Of a stretch of DNA of 64,000 nt, positions 34,653 to 43,420 are shown in pieces. The notes below the pieces were generated by a model. It was not told the origin of the DNA. It searched no databases and saw only the letters and a list, made by a program, of their open reading frames with translations. This DNA is from Megasphaera elsdenii (GTDB lineage: Bacteria > Bacillota > Negativicutes > Veillonellales > Megasphaeraceae), in the NCBI RefSeq assembly GCF_020539865.1, contig NZ_JAJBQV010000003.1, forward strand, positions 62,001 through 126,000. The letters are read 5' to 3'. Position numbers and translations under genes: made by a program. Position 1 is the stretch's first letter, and each line of letters begins with the position of its first letter.

Positions 34653-34840
34653 GAACTAGCGTAGTGCGTTGCAGGTACACTAGTGAAAAGAGGTACGAAA
34701 AAACAGACCGTCTGAGGCAGTAAAAGAGAGGAAACTAGGATAACTCGCCAATGAACCCTCAGAAAATATGTTTCTGTCCCTCGCTTGTAACAGAGTAAGA
34801 CTTTATAAGGAACTTATTTTTTTGAAAAGGGGTAATACTC
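34653..34840 (+). promoter_or_regulatory. Structured 5' leader of SLH porin 2 (candidate cis-regulatory RNA)
   Basis: Same layout as leader 1. P1: ACTAG/GTA (34655-34663) pairs with TAC/CTAGT (34676-34684) with one mismatch; loop GTGCGTTGCAGG. P2: CTGAGG (34712-34717) pairs with CCTCAG (34757-34762), enclosing the 39-nt core 34718-34756 that differs from leader 1 at one base. P3: GTTTCT (34770-34775) pairs with AGGAAC (34808-34813), then TTATTTTTTT. TGTT can alternatively pair with AACA (34779-34782 region). Stems differ from leader 1 on both strands while pairing is kept. Confidence 0.6.
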
Positions 34841-36265
34841 ATGAAAACAAAAGTATTAGCAGCTCTCGCAGCAACCATGGCTGTTGGCGCAACGTGCGCT
34901 TTCGCAGCTAACCCGTTCGTCGACGTACCGTCTGACAGCTGGGCTTACAAATCCGTCGTAGAATTGGCTGACGCCGGCATCATCCAGGGCGTTGACGGCC
35001 AGTACTTCCAGGGCAACCGTAACATCACTCGTTACGAAGCCGCTGAAATGGTCGCAAAAGCTATGGCTCACATGGACAAAGCTTCTGTCGAACAGCGCGC
35101 CCTCATCAACAAACTCGCTGACGAATATGCTGACGAACTCAACAACCTCGGCGTTCGCGTAAGCGCTCTGGAAAACCGCGTTGGCAACGTAAAACTCACT
35201 GGTGATGCTCGTATCCGTTACATTCACCAGAGTGAAGGCGACAAAGATAAAGCCGGCGAACCGGTCAATGCAGCTACGAAGAACGATAATTCTTGGTCCT
35301 ACCGTGTCCGCGTCCGTGCCAATGCTCAGGTAAATGACCGCACGAAAGTTACTTATGGCATCACGACGGGCGACCGCAGCTTTGCTGATAACAGCTCTGC
35401 TAGCAGTGAAAATAATGTCACGACGGACCGTGCTTATGTTGATTACAACTTCGGCGGTAACAACTGGGATTTGATGGTTGGCCGTTATGAATACATCATG
35501 GGTGGCCCGCGTGCTTATGGTTTCTTCTATGGCGATACCTTCGACGGCGCTCAGTTGAAATACCAGAATGACAAATTTGCTGCAACTGCTGGCTATGGTA
35601 AATTCAAAGAAGGCCCCATCGGTGGTGCTTGGACTGGTTCCTATAATTTAGATGCAGATAATGATTATAATGTTGAAGCTGGTAAATATGATGTTGAAGC
35701 TAGCGCTAAAACGGCATATGGTGAATTAGAAGGCTTCTTCGGTGGCGGCCGTATGGCTGGTTCTGCTGTTGGTGTTTACTACAATAATATCATGCCTAAT
35801 GCATCAGCTACTAATAAGGATACTACTATTAATGGAGATTTTGATAACATTGATGTTTGGGGTGCATATGCTAGCGTAAACTTCGGCAAATGGAATGCCT
35901 TGGCTAACTATGAAACCTATCGTGACGCTATCCACAATGACAATGGTTCTAAAGACAATGCTGATGTTTGGGTTGGCAAGCTCACCTACGGTGCTGCTAA
36001 CTTCGCTACGCCGAAATCTTGGGACGCTTGGGTTGAATACCTCAATGCCGACCAGTTCGATATTGATGGCACCTTCATTGGTTCCACCAATGGTTGGAGA
36101 AAGGACAGCTTAACCAGCAACGTTAAATCTTGGGGCGTCGGCGTCGACTACACCTTCGCTAAGAACGCTCAGTTCCAGGTCATGCAGTCCTTCGCAACCA
36201 GCGCTAAGAAAGGCGATGCTGATCCGGGCGAAGAAACACGTGCTCAGTTCGTATTCGTATTCTAA
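34841..36265 (+). CDS. SLH-domain outer-membrane porin (OmpM-like), copy 2
   Basis: 474 residues, same architecture as copy 1: signal peptide, one SLH domain, coiled coil and beta-barrel ending RAQFVFVF. Residues 1-125 are identical to copy 1, with only scattered synonymous differences in the DNA; the barrel then diverges in the loops (for example the Gly/Asn/Asp-rich insert after YGKFKEGPIGG) while strands such as TYGITTGDRSFADNS and FATPKSWDAWVEY stay conserved. It has its own promoter, leader and terminator, so it is a separate transcription unit. Extracellular loop variation suggests different pore specificity or phage/antibody escape. Confidence 0.93.
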   Translation: MKTKVLAALAATMAVGATCAFAANPFVDVPSDSWAYKSVVELADAGIIQGVDGQYFQGNRNITRYEAAEMVAKAMAHMDKASVEQRALINKLADEYADELNNLGVRVSALENRVGNVKLTGDARIRYIHQSEGDKDKAGEPVNAATKNDNSWSYRVRVRANAQVNDRTKVTYGITTGDRSFADNSSASSENNVTTDRAYVDYNFGGNNWDLMVGRYEYIMGGPRAYGFFYGDTFDGAQLKYQNDKFAATAGYGKFKEGPIGGAWTGSYNLDADNDYNVEAGKYDVEASAKTAYGELEGFFGGGRMAGSAVGVYYNNIMPNASATNKDTTINGDFDNIDVWGAYASVNFGKWNALANYETYRDAIHNDNGSKDNADVWVGKLTYGAANFATPKSWDAWVEYLNADQFDIDGTFIGSTNGWRKDSLTSNVKSWGVGVDYTFAKNAQFQVMQSFATSAKKGDADPGEETRAQFVFVF

Positions 36266-36289
36266 TCCTTCCTTTTGCAGGAAGATTAC

Positions 36290-36324
36290 AAAAAGACCAC
36301 TCAGAAATGGGTGGTCTTTTTTTG
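36290..36324 (+). terminator. Terminator of SLH porin 2
   Basis: AAAAAGACCAC pairs with GTGGTCTTTTTTT around the TCAGAAATGG loop region; same design as after porin 1. Confidence 0.9.
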
Positions 36325-36600
36325 CACAAAAATGGAAAAGACGCAGGTAGCTGCATAAACACATACGGCCCGTGGCCGTATTCGTAGGGGCTCGCACGTG
36401 GCGAGCCCGCTAGAAAGAGTTAGCCATAGCCTATTCTAGTATAATGGTGAGCTTTTACGAGCCACGAACCATTATTTTCACGAGCCGAGGCGGCCTGCGA
36501 CCGGCGGGCCGTTAGGCCCAAAATTCGATGAACGACCTACGATGAACGGCTTTACGCCTGTCCGTCAGGTCCTAATCTACATTAACGGTTCCTTAAATAT
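36325..36600. repeat. Mosaic repeat spacer, no gene
   Basis: A type B palindrome GTAGGGGCTCGC-ACGTG-GCGAGCCCG (about 36386-36410), ACGAGCCACGAACCA (about 36458), a short GAGCCGAGGCGGCC to GGGCCGTTAGGCCC module (about 36481-36520) and CGATGAACGACCTACGATGA (about 36523-36545), the last also found near 12277. Confidence 0.75.
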
Positions 36601-36716
36601 TTGGGAATTCGATTAAGAAATAATTAAGTTTTCTGGAACCGTCCTTTTTCTGTTGTATCATGAAATTATCAAGGATTATCCTTTTCGTGGTTCTTCATGA
36701 TATAATAAAGAAAGGA

Positions 36717-37667
36717 ATGGTGAATCTGTTGAAAGAACAACTGACTGCCAATGAAATCCGCTATCGCACGTATTTCCCGGAGCTGACGGAAAAGAACTTC
36801 AATCCCATGAATGATGTGTTGTTCAAGTTCATTTTCGGTAGGCCGGAACGAAAGGCTATTACCATTGATTTCTTCAATGCCATTGCCGCCGAAGATTTGG
36901 GTCATCCGATTACGGACATCGTCTTTACGCCGACGGAAAACGTCCCGGACAGTCACGATGAAAAACTGACCCGCCTCGACGTGGCCTGTACGTTGGACAC
37001 GGGTGAACAAGTCGATATCGAAGTCCAAATCGTCAACCAGAAAAACATGCAGCGCCGGACCATGTGCTATTGGGCGCGCTTGTACTTGTTGTCGTTGCCG
37101 CCGGGCGGAGCCTATCAGGACTTGAAGCCCTGCATCACAATCAACTTGTTACGTTTTAACCTGCTGCCGCAAGAAGAAGCCCATTCCATGTGGAGCATTT
37201 ACAACGCCGAGACGGGCGACCGCCTCAATAAGGATTTGGTATTCCATTTCCTGGAAATCCCGAAATATACGAAATTGCCGAAGAAGCGAATAAGTGACAT
37301 GACGAAGATGGAGCGATGGTTGGCGTACTTTGCCAATCAGCTCAGTGATGACGAAAAGGGGGAATTGATCATGAGTGATGAAGCCATCTATAAAGCCGTA
37401 GATGCGGCCCGGACCTTCCTGCAAAATGATGCCGAACGCCGGGCCTACATCAATCGCGAACTCGCCATCCTAGACTATAACTCGGACCATCGTGATGCCT
37501 TTGAAGAGGGGGAAGCTAAGGGACGTGCCGAGGGACGTGAAGAAGGAGAAAAAAGATTTGGAATGTTGATGAGCATTTTATTGGAAGAAAATCGCTATGA
37601 TGATGCGTCCAAAGCGTCTGCTGATGCCGATTTCCGTGAAAAACTTTTTAAGGAATATGGAATTTAA
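36717..37667 (+). CDS. Rpn family recombination-promoting nuclease/putative transposase
   Basis: 316 residues from ATG 36717. Typical family start NPMNDVLFKFIFGRPERKAITIDFFNAI, nuclease core with Asp in LTRLDVACTLDTGEQVDIEVQIVNQ (D...E-V-Q) and a helical C-terminus with EGEAKGRAEGREEGEKRFGM repeats. Rpn proteins are Ca2+/Mg2+-dependent DNases that promote RecA-independent recombination. The start is uncertain: AAAGGA abuts the ATG, and in-frame GTG 36720 or TTG 36729 are alternatives; an extended -10 TGATATAAT (36699-36706) lies just upstream. Second member of the family within 6 kb, flanking the phytase and porins. Confidence 0.85.
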   Translation: MVNLLKEQLTANEIRYRTYFPELTEKNFNPMNDVLFKFIFGRPERKAITIDFFNAIAAEDLGHPITDIVFTPTENVPDSHDEKLTRLDVACTLDTGEQVDIEVQIVNQKNMQRRTMCYWARLYLLSLPPGGAYQDLKPCITINLLRFNLLPQEEAHSMWSIYNAETGDRLNKDLVFHFLEIPKYTKLPKKRISDMTKMERWLAYFANQLSDDEKGELIMSDEAIYKAVDAARTFLQNDAERRAYINRELAILDYNSDHRDAFEEGEAKGRAEGREEGEKRFGMLMSILLEENRYDDASKASADADFREKLFKEYGI

Positions 37668-37675
37668 CCGATAGA

Positions 37676-37722
37676 GAAGGGACTGTCGCGTGAAAGAGAC
37701 TATCATGCACAGTCCTTTTTTT
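37676..37722 (+). terminator. Terminator of the Rpn gene
   Basis: GGACTGT (37680) pairs with ACAGTCC (37709), loop with CGCGTGAAAGAGACTATCATG, then a seven-T run. Loop resembles the long-loop class of the terminator family. Confidence 0.85.
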
Positions 37723-38080
37723 CGGACTCAGATGCGGCGTACCGCCGTGACAGACTCAAACTGACAACGACGCTTCGGGAAGCCCTCAGCGCGTAGCGGG
37801 ACGCCTTGTTCAGGACGTCCCCTGCAGTATCGCATACAGGCGATGGAAATGAGCACAGAACGCAAAAAAAATACACGGCCAGCGGCCTTGTGCGTAGGGG
37901 ACGCCTAAAAGGCGTCCCGTTGTGAGATTTCATGTATGATGGCCGGCTTTTACGAGCCACGAACCACTATTTTTACGAGCCGAGGGTTACTCGAGGCGAT
38001 GTTGTTAGTTTGAATCTGTTGCCGCAAAGCGGCATCTGAGTCCGAGACGACCTGCGACCGGACTGGCCGTCAGGCCTGAA
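37723..38080. repeat. Mosaic repeat spacer, no gene
   Basis: In the same module order as 29.7 and 31.3 kb: CGGACTCAGATGCGGCGTAC (about 37724), CGACGCTTCGGGAAGCCCTC (about 37768), inverted type B palindrome (37797-37824), direct type B palindrome GTAGGGGACGCC-TAAAA-GGCGTCCCG (about 37894-37918), ACGAGCCACGAACCAC (about 37950) and the GAGCCGAGGGTTACTCGAGG module to GGCCGTCAGGCC (about 37977-38077). Confidence 0.75.
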
Positions 38081-38119
38081 ATAAAAAAATTCAATTTTTT
38101 TTGTTTTTTTAGAAGGAAT

Positions 38120-38146
38120 TTGCATCTCCGTGTTGAATACTATACA
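38120..38146 (+). promoter_or_regulatory. Candidate hpf promoter
   Basis: TTGCAT, 15 bp, TATACA. Between it and the gene lies AAGAAATG/CATTTCTT (38167-38191), an 8-bp inverted repeat around a 9-nt loop, in the leader. Confidence 0.4.
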
Positions 38147-38224
38147 TATAAGGGAAGAGACCACAAGAAATGAAAGCCATACATTTCTTAGACAGGATCT
38201 CCCCACGAAAGGAAGGGATGTTTT

Positions 38225-38749
38225 ATGGCAACCATCGTTAGAGGTAAAAATTTAGAAATTACACCGGCTCTGAAAGATCACGTTGAAAAACAGGAAAAGA
38301 AAGTCACGAAATACTTTGATAACGAAGTCAATGTCCAGGCCCTGCTTTCTGTAGAAAAAGATCGGAAAATCGCTGAAATCACGTTGAAAGTGGACGGCGT
38401 CGTCCTCCGCGGCGTTGAAGCCAACGATGATATGTATGCTGCTATCGATTTAGTCTATGATAAACTGGTACGCCAGATTCATAAATATAAAACGAAAATC
38501 GCCCGCCGCATGAAGAAAGGTGCTTTCAATGATGCTCTCGTCGAAGGGCCGGCCGTTCCGGAAGAAACCTTTGAAGTCGCCCGCGTCAAGAAATTCGCCG
38601 CTCGTCCGATGGACGTGGAAGAAGCTATCTTGCAGATGAACCTCGTAGGCCACGATTTCTTCGTATTCCTCAATTCCAAGACCGACACGATCAACGTCGT
38701 CTACAAACGGAAACACGGCAAATACGGCTTGATTGAACCGGAATATTAA
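38225..38749 (+). CDS. hpf: Long-form ribosome hibernation promoting factor
   Basis: 174 residues: N-terminal S30AE/RaiA domain (IVRGKNLEITPALKDHVEKQEKKVTKYF, residues 1-95), linker, and the C-terminal dimerisation domain (about 115-174, KKFAARPMDVEEAILQMNLVGHDFFVFLN), which marks the long form that makes 100S ribosome dimers. RBS GAAAGGAAGGGA upstream of ATG. A single-gene unit closed by a terminator. Confidence 0.96.
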   Translation: MATIVRGKNLEITPALKDHVEKQEKKVTKYFDNEVNVQALLSVEKDRKIAEITLKVDGVVLRGVEANDDMYAAIDLVYDKLVRQIHKYKTKIARRMKKGAFNDALVEGPAVPEETFEVARVKKFAARPMDVEEAILQMNLVGHDFFVFLNSKTDTINVVYKRKHGKYGLIEPEY

Positions 38750-38772
38750 GAGCCGTTCATCGTTGAATGAAT

Positions 38773-38806
38773 AAAAGAGGCTGTCGCTTTTGCGACAGCC
38801 TCTTTT
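38773..38806 (+). terminator. hpf terminator (CTGTCGCA-type)
   Basis: AAAAGAGGCTGTCGC and GCGACAGCCTCTTTT form a 15-bp stem with a TTTT loop. Confidence 0.92.
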
Positions 38807-38844
38807 GTGGTTCGTGGGTCGTTTGGCGTGGTTCGAAGCAGAAC

Positions 38845-38966
38845 GCTCGCTGACGCATCGCTTCATGAAGAACCCCTTCGCTGGAGAGGCTTTGACTGGC
38901 TCCCCTGCGAAGGGGAGCTGTCAGCGAAGCTGACTGAGGGGTTCTTCCAGCGATGCGTCAGCGAGC
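38845..38966. repeat. 122-bp MITE-like element with long terminal inverted repeats
   Basis: GCTCGCTGACGCATCGCT (38845-38862) is perfectly complementary to AGCGATGCGTCAGCGAGC (38949-38966); inside these, GAAGAACCCCT (38867-38877) pairs with AGGGGTTCTTC (38937-38947). The centre carries GCTCCCCT-GCGA-AGGGGAGC and GTCAGC-GAA-GCTGAC, the same nested palindromes found alone in other spacers. No coding capacity. Confidence 0.85.
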
Positions 38967-39059
38967 TGCGCGAATCCTGTGAATCGCCTTATTCTGCATT
39001 TGTATGCCTTTTCGAATCACGAACCACGGCAAACGAACCACGGAGGAACGGCACGTTCC

Positions 39060-40571
39060 TCATTCCTCTTCATTATGCAGGACGCTGATTTTAGGCGTAT
39101 GGTGGATGGCTTGTTCGAATTCATCCTGGATTTCCTGGCTCGGTCCTCCATCGAGTTTGCTGACGACGTAGATGGCGATGAGCGAGAAGAGGAAGCCCGG
39201 TACGATTTCGTAAAGGCCAAACCAGGCGAACTGTTTCCAAATGAGGACGGTCAGGCCACCGACGATGATGCCGGCCAGGGCGCCGTTTTTGGTCATGTTC
39301 TTCCAGTACAGGGACAGGAGGATGGTCGGGCCGAAGGCAGCACCGAAGCCAGCCCAGGCGTAGGAGACCATGGTCAGGATGTAGCTGTTCGGGTTGAGGG
39401 CCAGGACGATGGCACAAGCGGCGACGACGAGGACCGTCAGGCGGCTGACGTAGATCAGTTCTTTTTCACTGGCATTCTTGCGAATGAAAGTGTGATAAAA
39501 ATCCTTGGAAATAGCTGACGCCGTGACCAGGAGCTGCGATGACGCCGTGCTCATGATGGCGGCCAGGACAGCCGACAAGATGAGGCCTGATGCGAACGGC
39601 GGGAAGAGCTGACGGCTCATGACCAGAAAGACTTTTTCTGAGTCAGCACCCGTTAAAGGTGTCGGGACGACGACTTTGCCGACCAGGCCGACCAGGACGG
39701 CAGCGGCCAGGGAGATGACGACCCAAGTCATGGCGATGTGTTTCGATTTCTTCAGTTCTGTCGGGTCGCCAATGGCCATGAAGCGGACTAGGATATGGGG
39801 CTGGCCAAAGTAGCCTACGCCCCAGGCCAGGGCGGAAATGATGCCGATGATGCCCGTCGTCGACGTATCCGGTGCCATTTCCAGCAGATTCGGTGCCGTC
39901 GTAGCTAATCGGGTCATGACAGCATCATAGCCGCCGAAGGCGATCATGCCGACCAGGGGGACTAGGACGATGGCCAGGAACATCATGCAGCCCTGGATGA
40001 AGTCGGTCCAGCAGACGGCCATGAAGCCGCCCAGGAAGGTATAGACGACGACGACACCGGCACTGAGCAAGAGGGCCGAAAAGTAGTCCATGCCAAAGAC
40101 CGATTCAAAGAGTTTGCCGCCGGAGACGAAGCCCGATGACGTGTATATAAGGAAAAAGATGAGGATGAAAATAGCCGAGATGATGCGGATAATATTTTTT
40201 TCATCGTGGAAGCGGTTCTTAAGGTAATCTGGCATAGTCAGGCTGTTGTTGGCCACTTCCGTATAGTTACGCAGGCGCTGGGAGACGAACTGCCAGTTGA
40301 GGTACGTGCCGATGGCGATGCCAATGGCAATCCAGGCGGCAGAAATACCTGTCGAATAAGCGAAACCCGGTACGCCCATGAGCATCCAGCCGCTCATGTC
40401 CGACGCTTCGGCACTCATAGAAGTAATCCATGGACCTAGGCTGCGTCCGCCGAGAATATAATCGCTCAGCCGCTGCTGGGACCGGGAATAATAGATGCCA
40501 ATCGCCAGCATTGCCAACAGATAGAGGGCAAAAGCTGTCAATATGGACACATCATATTGAATCATAATCAT
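39060..40571 (-). CDS. putP: Sodium/proline symporter
   Basis: 503-residue member of the SSS family, about thirteen membrane spans. Recognised by LSDYILGGRSLGPWITSMSAEASDMSGWMLMGVPG near the N-terminus (Na+/proline-binding region) and GYFGQPHILVRFMAI mid-protein, both characteristic of PutP. Takes up proline with Na+. RBS GAAAGGGG on the minus strand precedes two in-frame ATG codons (40571 and 40565). Single-gene unit, convergent with hpf and divergent from secA. The 310-bp spacer to hpf holds the terminator and the MITE-like repeat. Confidence 0.93.
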   Translation of the reverse strand: MIMIQYDVSILTAFALYLLAMLAIGIYYSRSQQRLSDYILGGRSLGPWITSMSAEASDMSGWMLMGVPGFAYSTGISAAWIAIGIAIGTYLNWQFVSQRLRNYTEVANNSLTMPDYLKNRFHDEKNIIRIISAIFILIFFLIYTSSGFVSGGKLFESVFGMDYFSALLLSAGVVVVYTFLGGFMAVCWTDFIQGCMMFLAIVLVPLVGMIAFGGYDAVMTRLATTAPNLLEMAPDTSTTGIIGIISALAWGVGYFGQPHILVRFMAIGDPTELKKSKHIAMTWVVISLAAAVLVGLVGKVVVPTPLTGADSEKVFLVMSRQLFPPFASGLILSAVLAAIMSTASSQLLVTASAISKDFYHTFIRKNASEKELIYVSRLTVLVVAACAIVLALNPNSYILTMVSYAWAGFGAAFGPTILLSLYWKNMTKNGALAGIIVGGLTVLIWKQFAWFGLYEIVPGFLFSLIAIYVVSKLDGGPSQEIQDEFEQAIHHTPKISVLHNEEE

Positions 40572-40706
40572 AAAACCCCTTTCACGCAGTATAGCAGTAT
40601 ATAAATAATAAAACTATTTTAGCATATTCATGCGCTATTGTATATGGGGAAAAGAGGCTGTCCCGTAAAGACGGATTCTTTATTTCCTTAAATCCCTTTG
40701 AAATGG

Positions 40707-40736
40707 TTGCAAAATAGGAGCCAATCACGGTATAAT
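40707..40736 (+). promoter_or_regulatory. secA operon promoter
   Basis: TTGCAA, 18 bp, TATAAT; about 60 bp before the secA start. Confidence 0.65.
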
Positions 40737-40798
40737 GTATAATTGATATAATATCACAGAGTAGATTGCAAATTGTGTAAATTGGAGGTCTCGGATAG

Positions 40799-43264
40799 GT
40801 GTTTAATAAACTAATACAAAAACTGCTCGGGAATAACACGGAGCATGAATTAAAGAAGATGTGGCCCATTGTCCGCCGCATCAATGATCTGGAACCGAAA
40901 TTGGCAGGCCTGAGCGATGCGTCGCTGCAGGAGAAGACCTTCGAGTTCAAGAATCGTCTGGCCAATGGTGAAACGTTGGACGACATTCTGCCCGAAGCCT
41001 TTGCCGTCGTCCGCGAAGCTTCGCGCCGTGTGACGGGGATGCGCCATTTTGACGTTCAGCTCCTGGGGGGCATCGTCCTCCACCGCGGGGACATTGCCGA
41101 AATGCGTACTGGTGAAGGGAAGACCCTGGTCGCGACGTTGCCGGTATACCTCAATGCCTTGACGGGGAAAGGCGTCCACGTCGTCACTGTCAATGACTAC
41201 CTGGCTACCCGCGATAGCGAAGATATGGGCCGCATCTATAAGTTCCTTGGGCTGTCCGTTGGTCTCATCGTCCACGACCTCACGTATGATCAGCGCCGCC
41301 GGGCTTATAACGCAGACGTCACATATGGGACGAACAACGAATTCGGGTTCGACTACCTGCGTGATAACATGGTCATCAGTGCCGACCAGATGGTACAGCG
41401 GCCGCTCAACTATTGTATCGTCGACGAAGTGGACTCGATCCTCATCGATGAAGCGCGGACGCCGCTCATCATTTCCGGTCCTGGTGAAAAGTCGACGGAC
41501 CTGTACTACACGTTGGCAGGCATCGTCAAGACTTTCACGAAGGACGACTACACGATGGACGAAAAACAGAAGACCATTGCGCCGACCGATTCGGGCGTTG
41601 CTAAAGTCGAAAAGATGCTGGGCATCAGCAACATGTTCGATAACGACCACCTCGACTTGAACCACCTGGTCATCCAGGCCTTGCGGGCGCGCTTCATGAT
41701 GCACCGCGATAAGGATTACGTCGTCAAGAACGGTGAAATCGTCATCGTCGATGAATTCACAGGCCGCCTCATGTTCGGCCGCCGTTACAGCGATGGCCTC
41801 CATCAGTCCATCGAAGCGAAGGAAAACGTCAAAGTCCAGGGCGAAAGCAAGACCTTGGCTACGATTACCTTCCAGAACTACTTCCGCATGTACGATAAGC
41901 TGGCCGGCATGACCGGTACGGCCAAGACGGAAGAAGACGAATTCAATAAGATTTATAAGCTCGATGTCTACGTCATCCCGACTAACAAGCCAGCCATCCG
42001 TAAGGACTTGCCAGATGTCATCTACAAGACGAAAAACGCCAAGTACCGCGCCGTCGTCCGGGAAGTCAAGAAGCGCCACGCTACGGGCCAGCCGATCCTG
42101 GTCGGTACGACATCTATCAACCAGTCGGAAATCCTCAGTCAGCTCTTGGACAAGGAAAATATCGTCCACAACGTGCTCAACGCTAAGTACCACGAAAAAG
42201 AAGCGGAAATCATCAAGAACGCCGGTCAGAAAGGCATGGTCACTATCGCTACTAACATGGCTGGCCGCGGCACGGACATCAAGCTCGGGCCAGGCGTCGC
42301 CGAATTGGGCGGCCTGATGATCATTGGTACGGAACGCCACGAAAGCCGCCGTATCGATAACCAGCTGCGAGGCCGTGCCGGCCGTCAGGGCGACCCTGGT
42401 ACGACGCAGTTCTTCCTGTCTTTGGAAGACGACCTCATGCGTATCTTTGGCTCAGAAAATATTTCCAAATTCATGGATAAGCTGGGCATGGATGAAGACG
42501 AACCGATTACGGCCAAGATGATTACCCGGTCCATCGAAAAGGCTCAGAAGAAAGTCGAAAGCCATAACTTTGAAATCCGTAAGTACGTCCTGGAATACGA
42601 TGATGTCATGAACCAGCAGCGTGAAGTCCTCTACAGCCAGCGCTGTCAGGTCCTGACAGCGGATTCCCTGCGCGATACCATTATGGGCATGGTCGACGAT
42701 ATCATCCACGAAGGCCTGGATAAATACGCTGACGAAAAGCTCTATCCGGAAGAATGGGATTTTGCCGGTCTCCTAGCTCAGATGCAGCAGTATTTCGTAC
42801 CTAAGAACGCTACGACAGTAGAAGAACTGGAAAACTTGAGCCGCGTCGAAGTCCAAGATAAATTGAAACAGATCGCCGTCGACCTCTATGACGAACGTCT
42901 CAAGGAAATTGGCGAACAGACCATGAAAGAACTGGAAAAGGCTATCATGCTCCGCGTCGTCGACAGCAAGTGGATGGACCACCTCGATGCCATGGATGCC
43001 CTCAAGGAAGGTATCAATCTGCGGGCTTACGGCCAGAAGAATCCGCTCGTCGAATACAAATTCGAAGCCTATGAAATGTTCGAGGAAATGATCGAATCGA
43101 TCAAACGGACCGTCGTTACTTTCCTCTATCATATCCAGGTCACGTACAGCAAGCCCGTACCGCAGGCGGAAGATCATCTCCAAGGGGCTCATGAAGTTCA
43201 CGAAGAAAGCAAACCCGTCAGCGCCGAAGATATCCAGAAAGACGAAGAACGGGAACGGCAGTAA
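40799..43264 (+). CDS. secA: Preprotein translocase ATPase SecA
   Basis: Motor of the Sec pathway. 821 residues: Walker [19 protein letters not shown]-like [16 protein letters not shown], nucleotide-binding fold 2 with [10 protein letters not shown], and the helical scaffold with [14 protein letters not shown]. It starts at GTG 40799 after RBS TTGGAGG. The usual C-terminal zinc-binding CXCX8CH/C motif is absent; the protein ends in a charged tail ([12 protein letters not shown]), as in some other SecA proteins of this size. prfB follows, a common Firmicute order. Confidence 0.97.
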   Translation: MFNKLIQKLLGNNTEHELKKMWPIVRRINDLEPKLAGLSDASLQEKTFEFKNRLANGETLDDILPEAFAVVREASRRVTGMRHFDVQLLGGIVLHRGDIAEMRTGEGKTLVATLPVYLNALTGKGVHVVTVNDYLATRDSEDMGRIYKFLGLSVGLIVHDLTYDQRRRAYNADVTYGTNNEFGFDYLRDNMVISADQMVQRPLNYCIVDEVDSILIDEARTPLIISGPGEKSTDLYYTLAGIVKTFTKDDYTMDEKQKTIAPTDSGVAKVEKMLGISNMFDNDHLDLNHLVIQALRARFMMHRDKDYVVKNGEIVIVDEFTGRLMFGRRYSDGLHQSIEAKENVKVQGESKTLATITFQNYFRMYDKLAGMTGTAKTEEDEFNKIYKLDVYVIPTNKPAIRKDLPDVIYKTKNAKYRAVVREVKKRHATGQPILVGTTSINQSEILSQLLDKENIVHNVLNAKYHEKEAEIIKNAGQKGMVTIATNMAGRGTDIKLGPGVAELGGLMIIGTERHESRRIDNQLRGRAGRQGDPGTTQFFLSLEDDLMRIFGSENISKFMDKLGMDEDEPITAKMITRSIEKAQKKVESHNFEIRKYVLEYDDVMNQQREVLYSQRCQVLTADSLRDTIMGMVDDIIHEGLDKYADEKLYPEEWDFAGLLAQMQQYFVPKNATTVEELENLSRVEVQDKLKQIAVDLYDERLKEIGEQTMKELEKAIMLRVVDSKWMDHLDAMDALKEGINLRAYGQKNPLVEYKFEAYEMFEEMIESIKRTVVTFLYHIQVTYSKPVPQAEDHLQGAHEVHEESKPVSAEDIQKDEERERQ

Positions 43265-43313
43265 TGTTTGACGTTTGACGTTGTGGGGATAAATTTAAAC
43301 CCATATTATCCCG

Positions 43314-43387
43314 TGTAGAGGCGCCTGGGCGAATCCTGTGAACAGCCCGTTGTAGGGGCGCCCGCGCGAATTATGTGAACATTCCAT
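43314..43387 (+). repeat. Tandem 37-bp direct repeat between secA and prfB
   Basis: Two units starting TGTAGAGGCGCCTGGGCGAA (43314) and TGTAGGGGCGCCCGCGCGAA (43351), both continuing to a TGTGAACA-like end. Related to type B GTAGGGGC repeats. Confidence 0.7.
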
Positions 43388-43420
43388 TATAGTTATGTTT
43401 TATGAAAGATGGTGATACTT

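Noticed and set aside
40850..42340. 496-codon minus-strand frame opposite secA
   Set aside because: Antisense artefact of secA codon bias; no domain or RBS, and secA is unambiguous.
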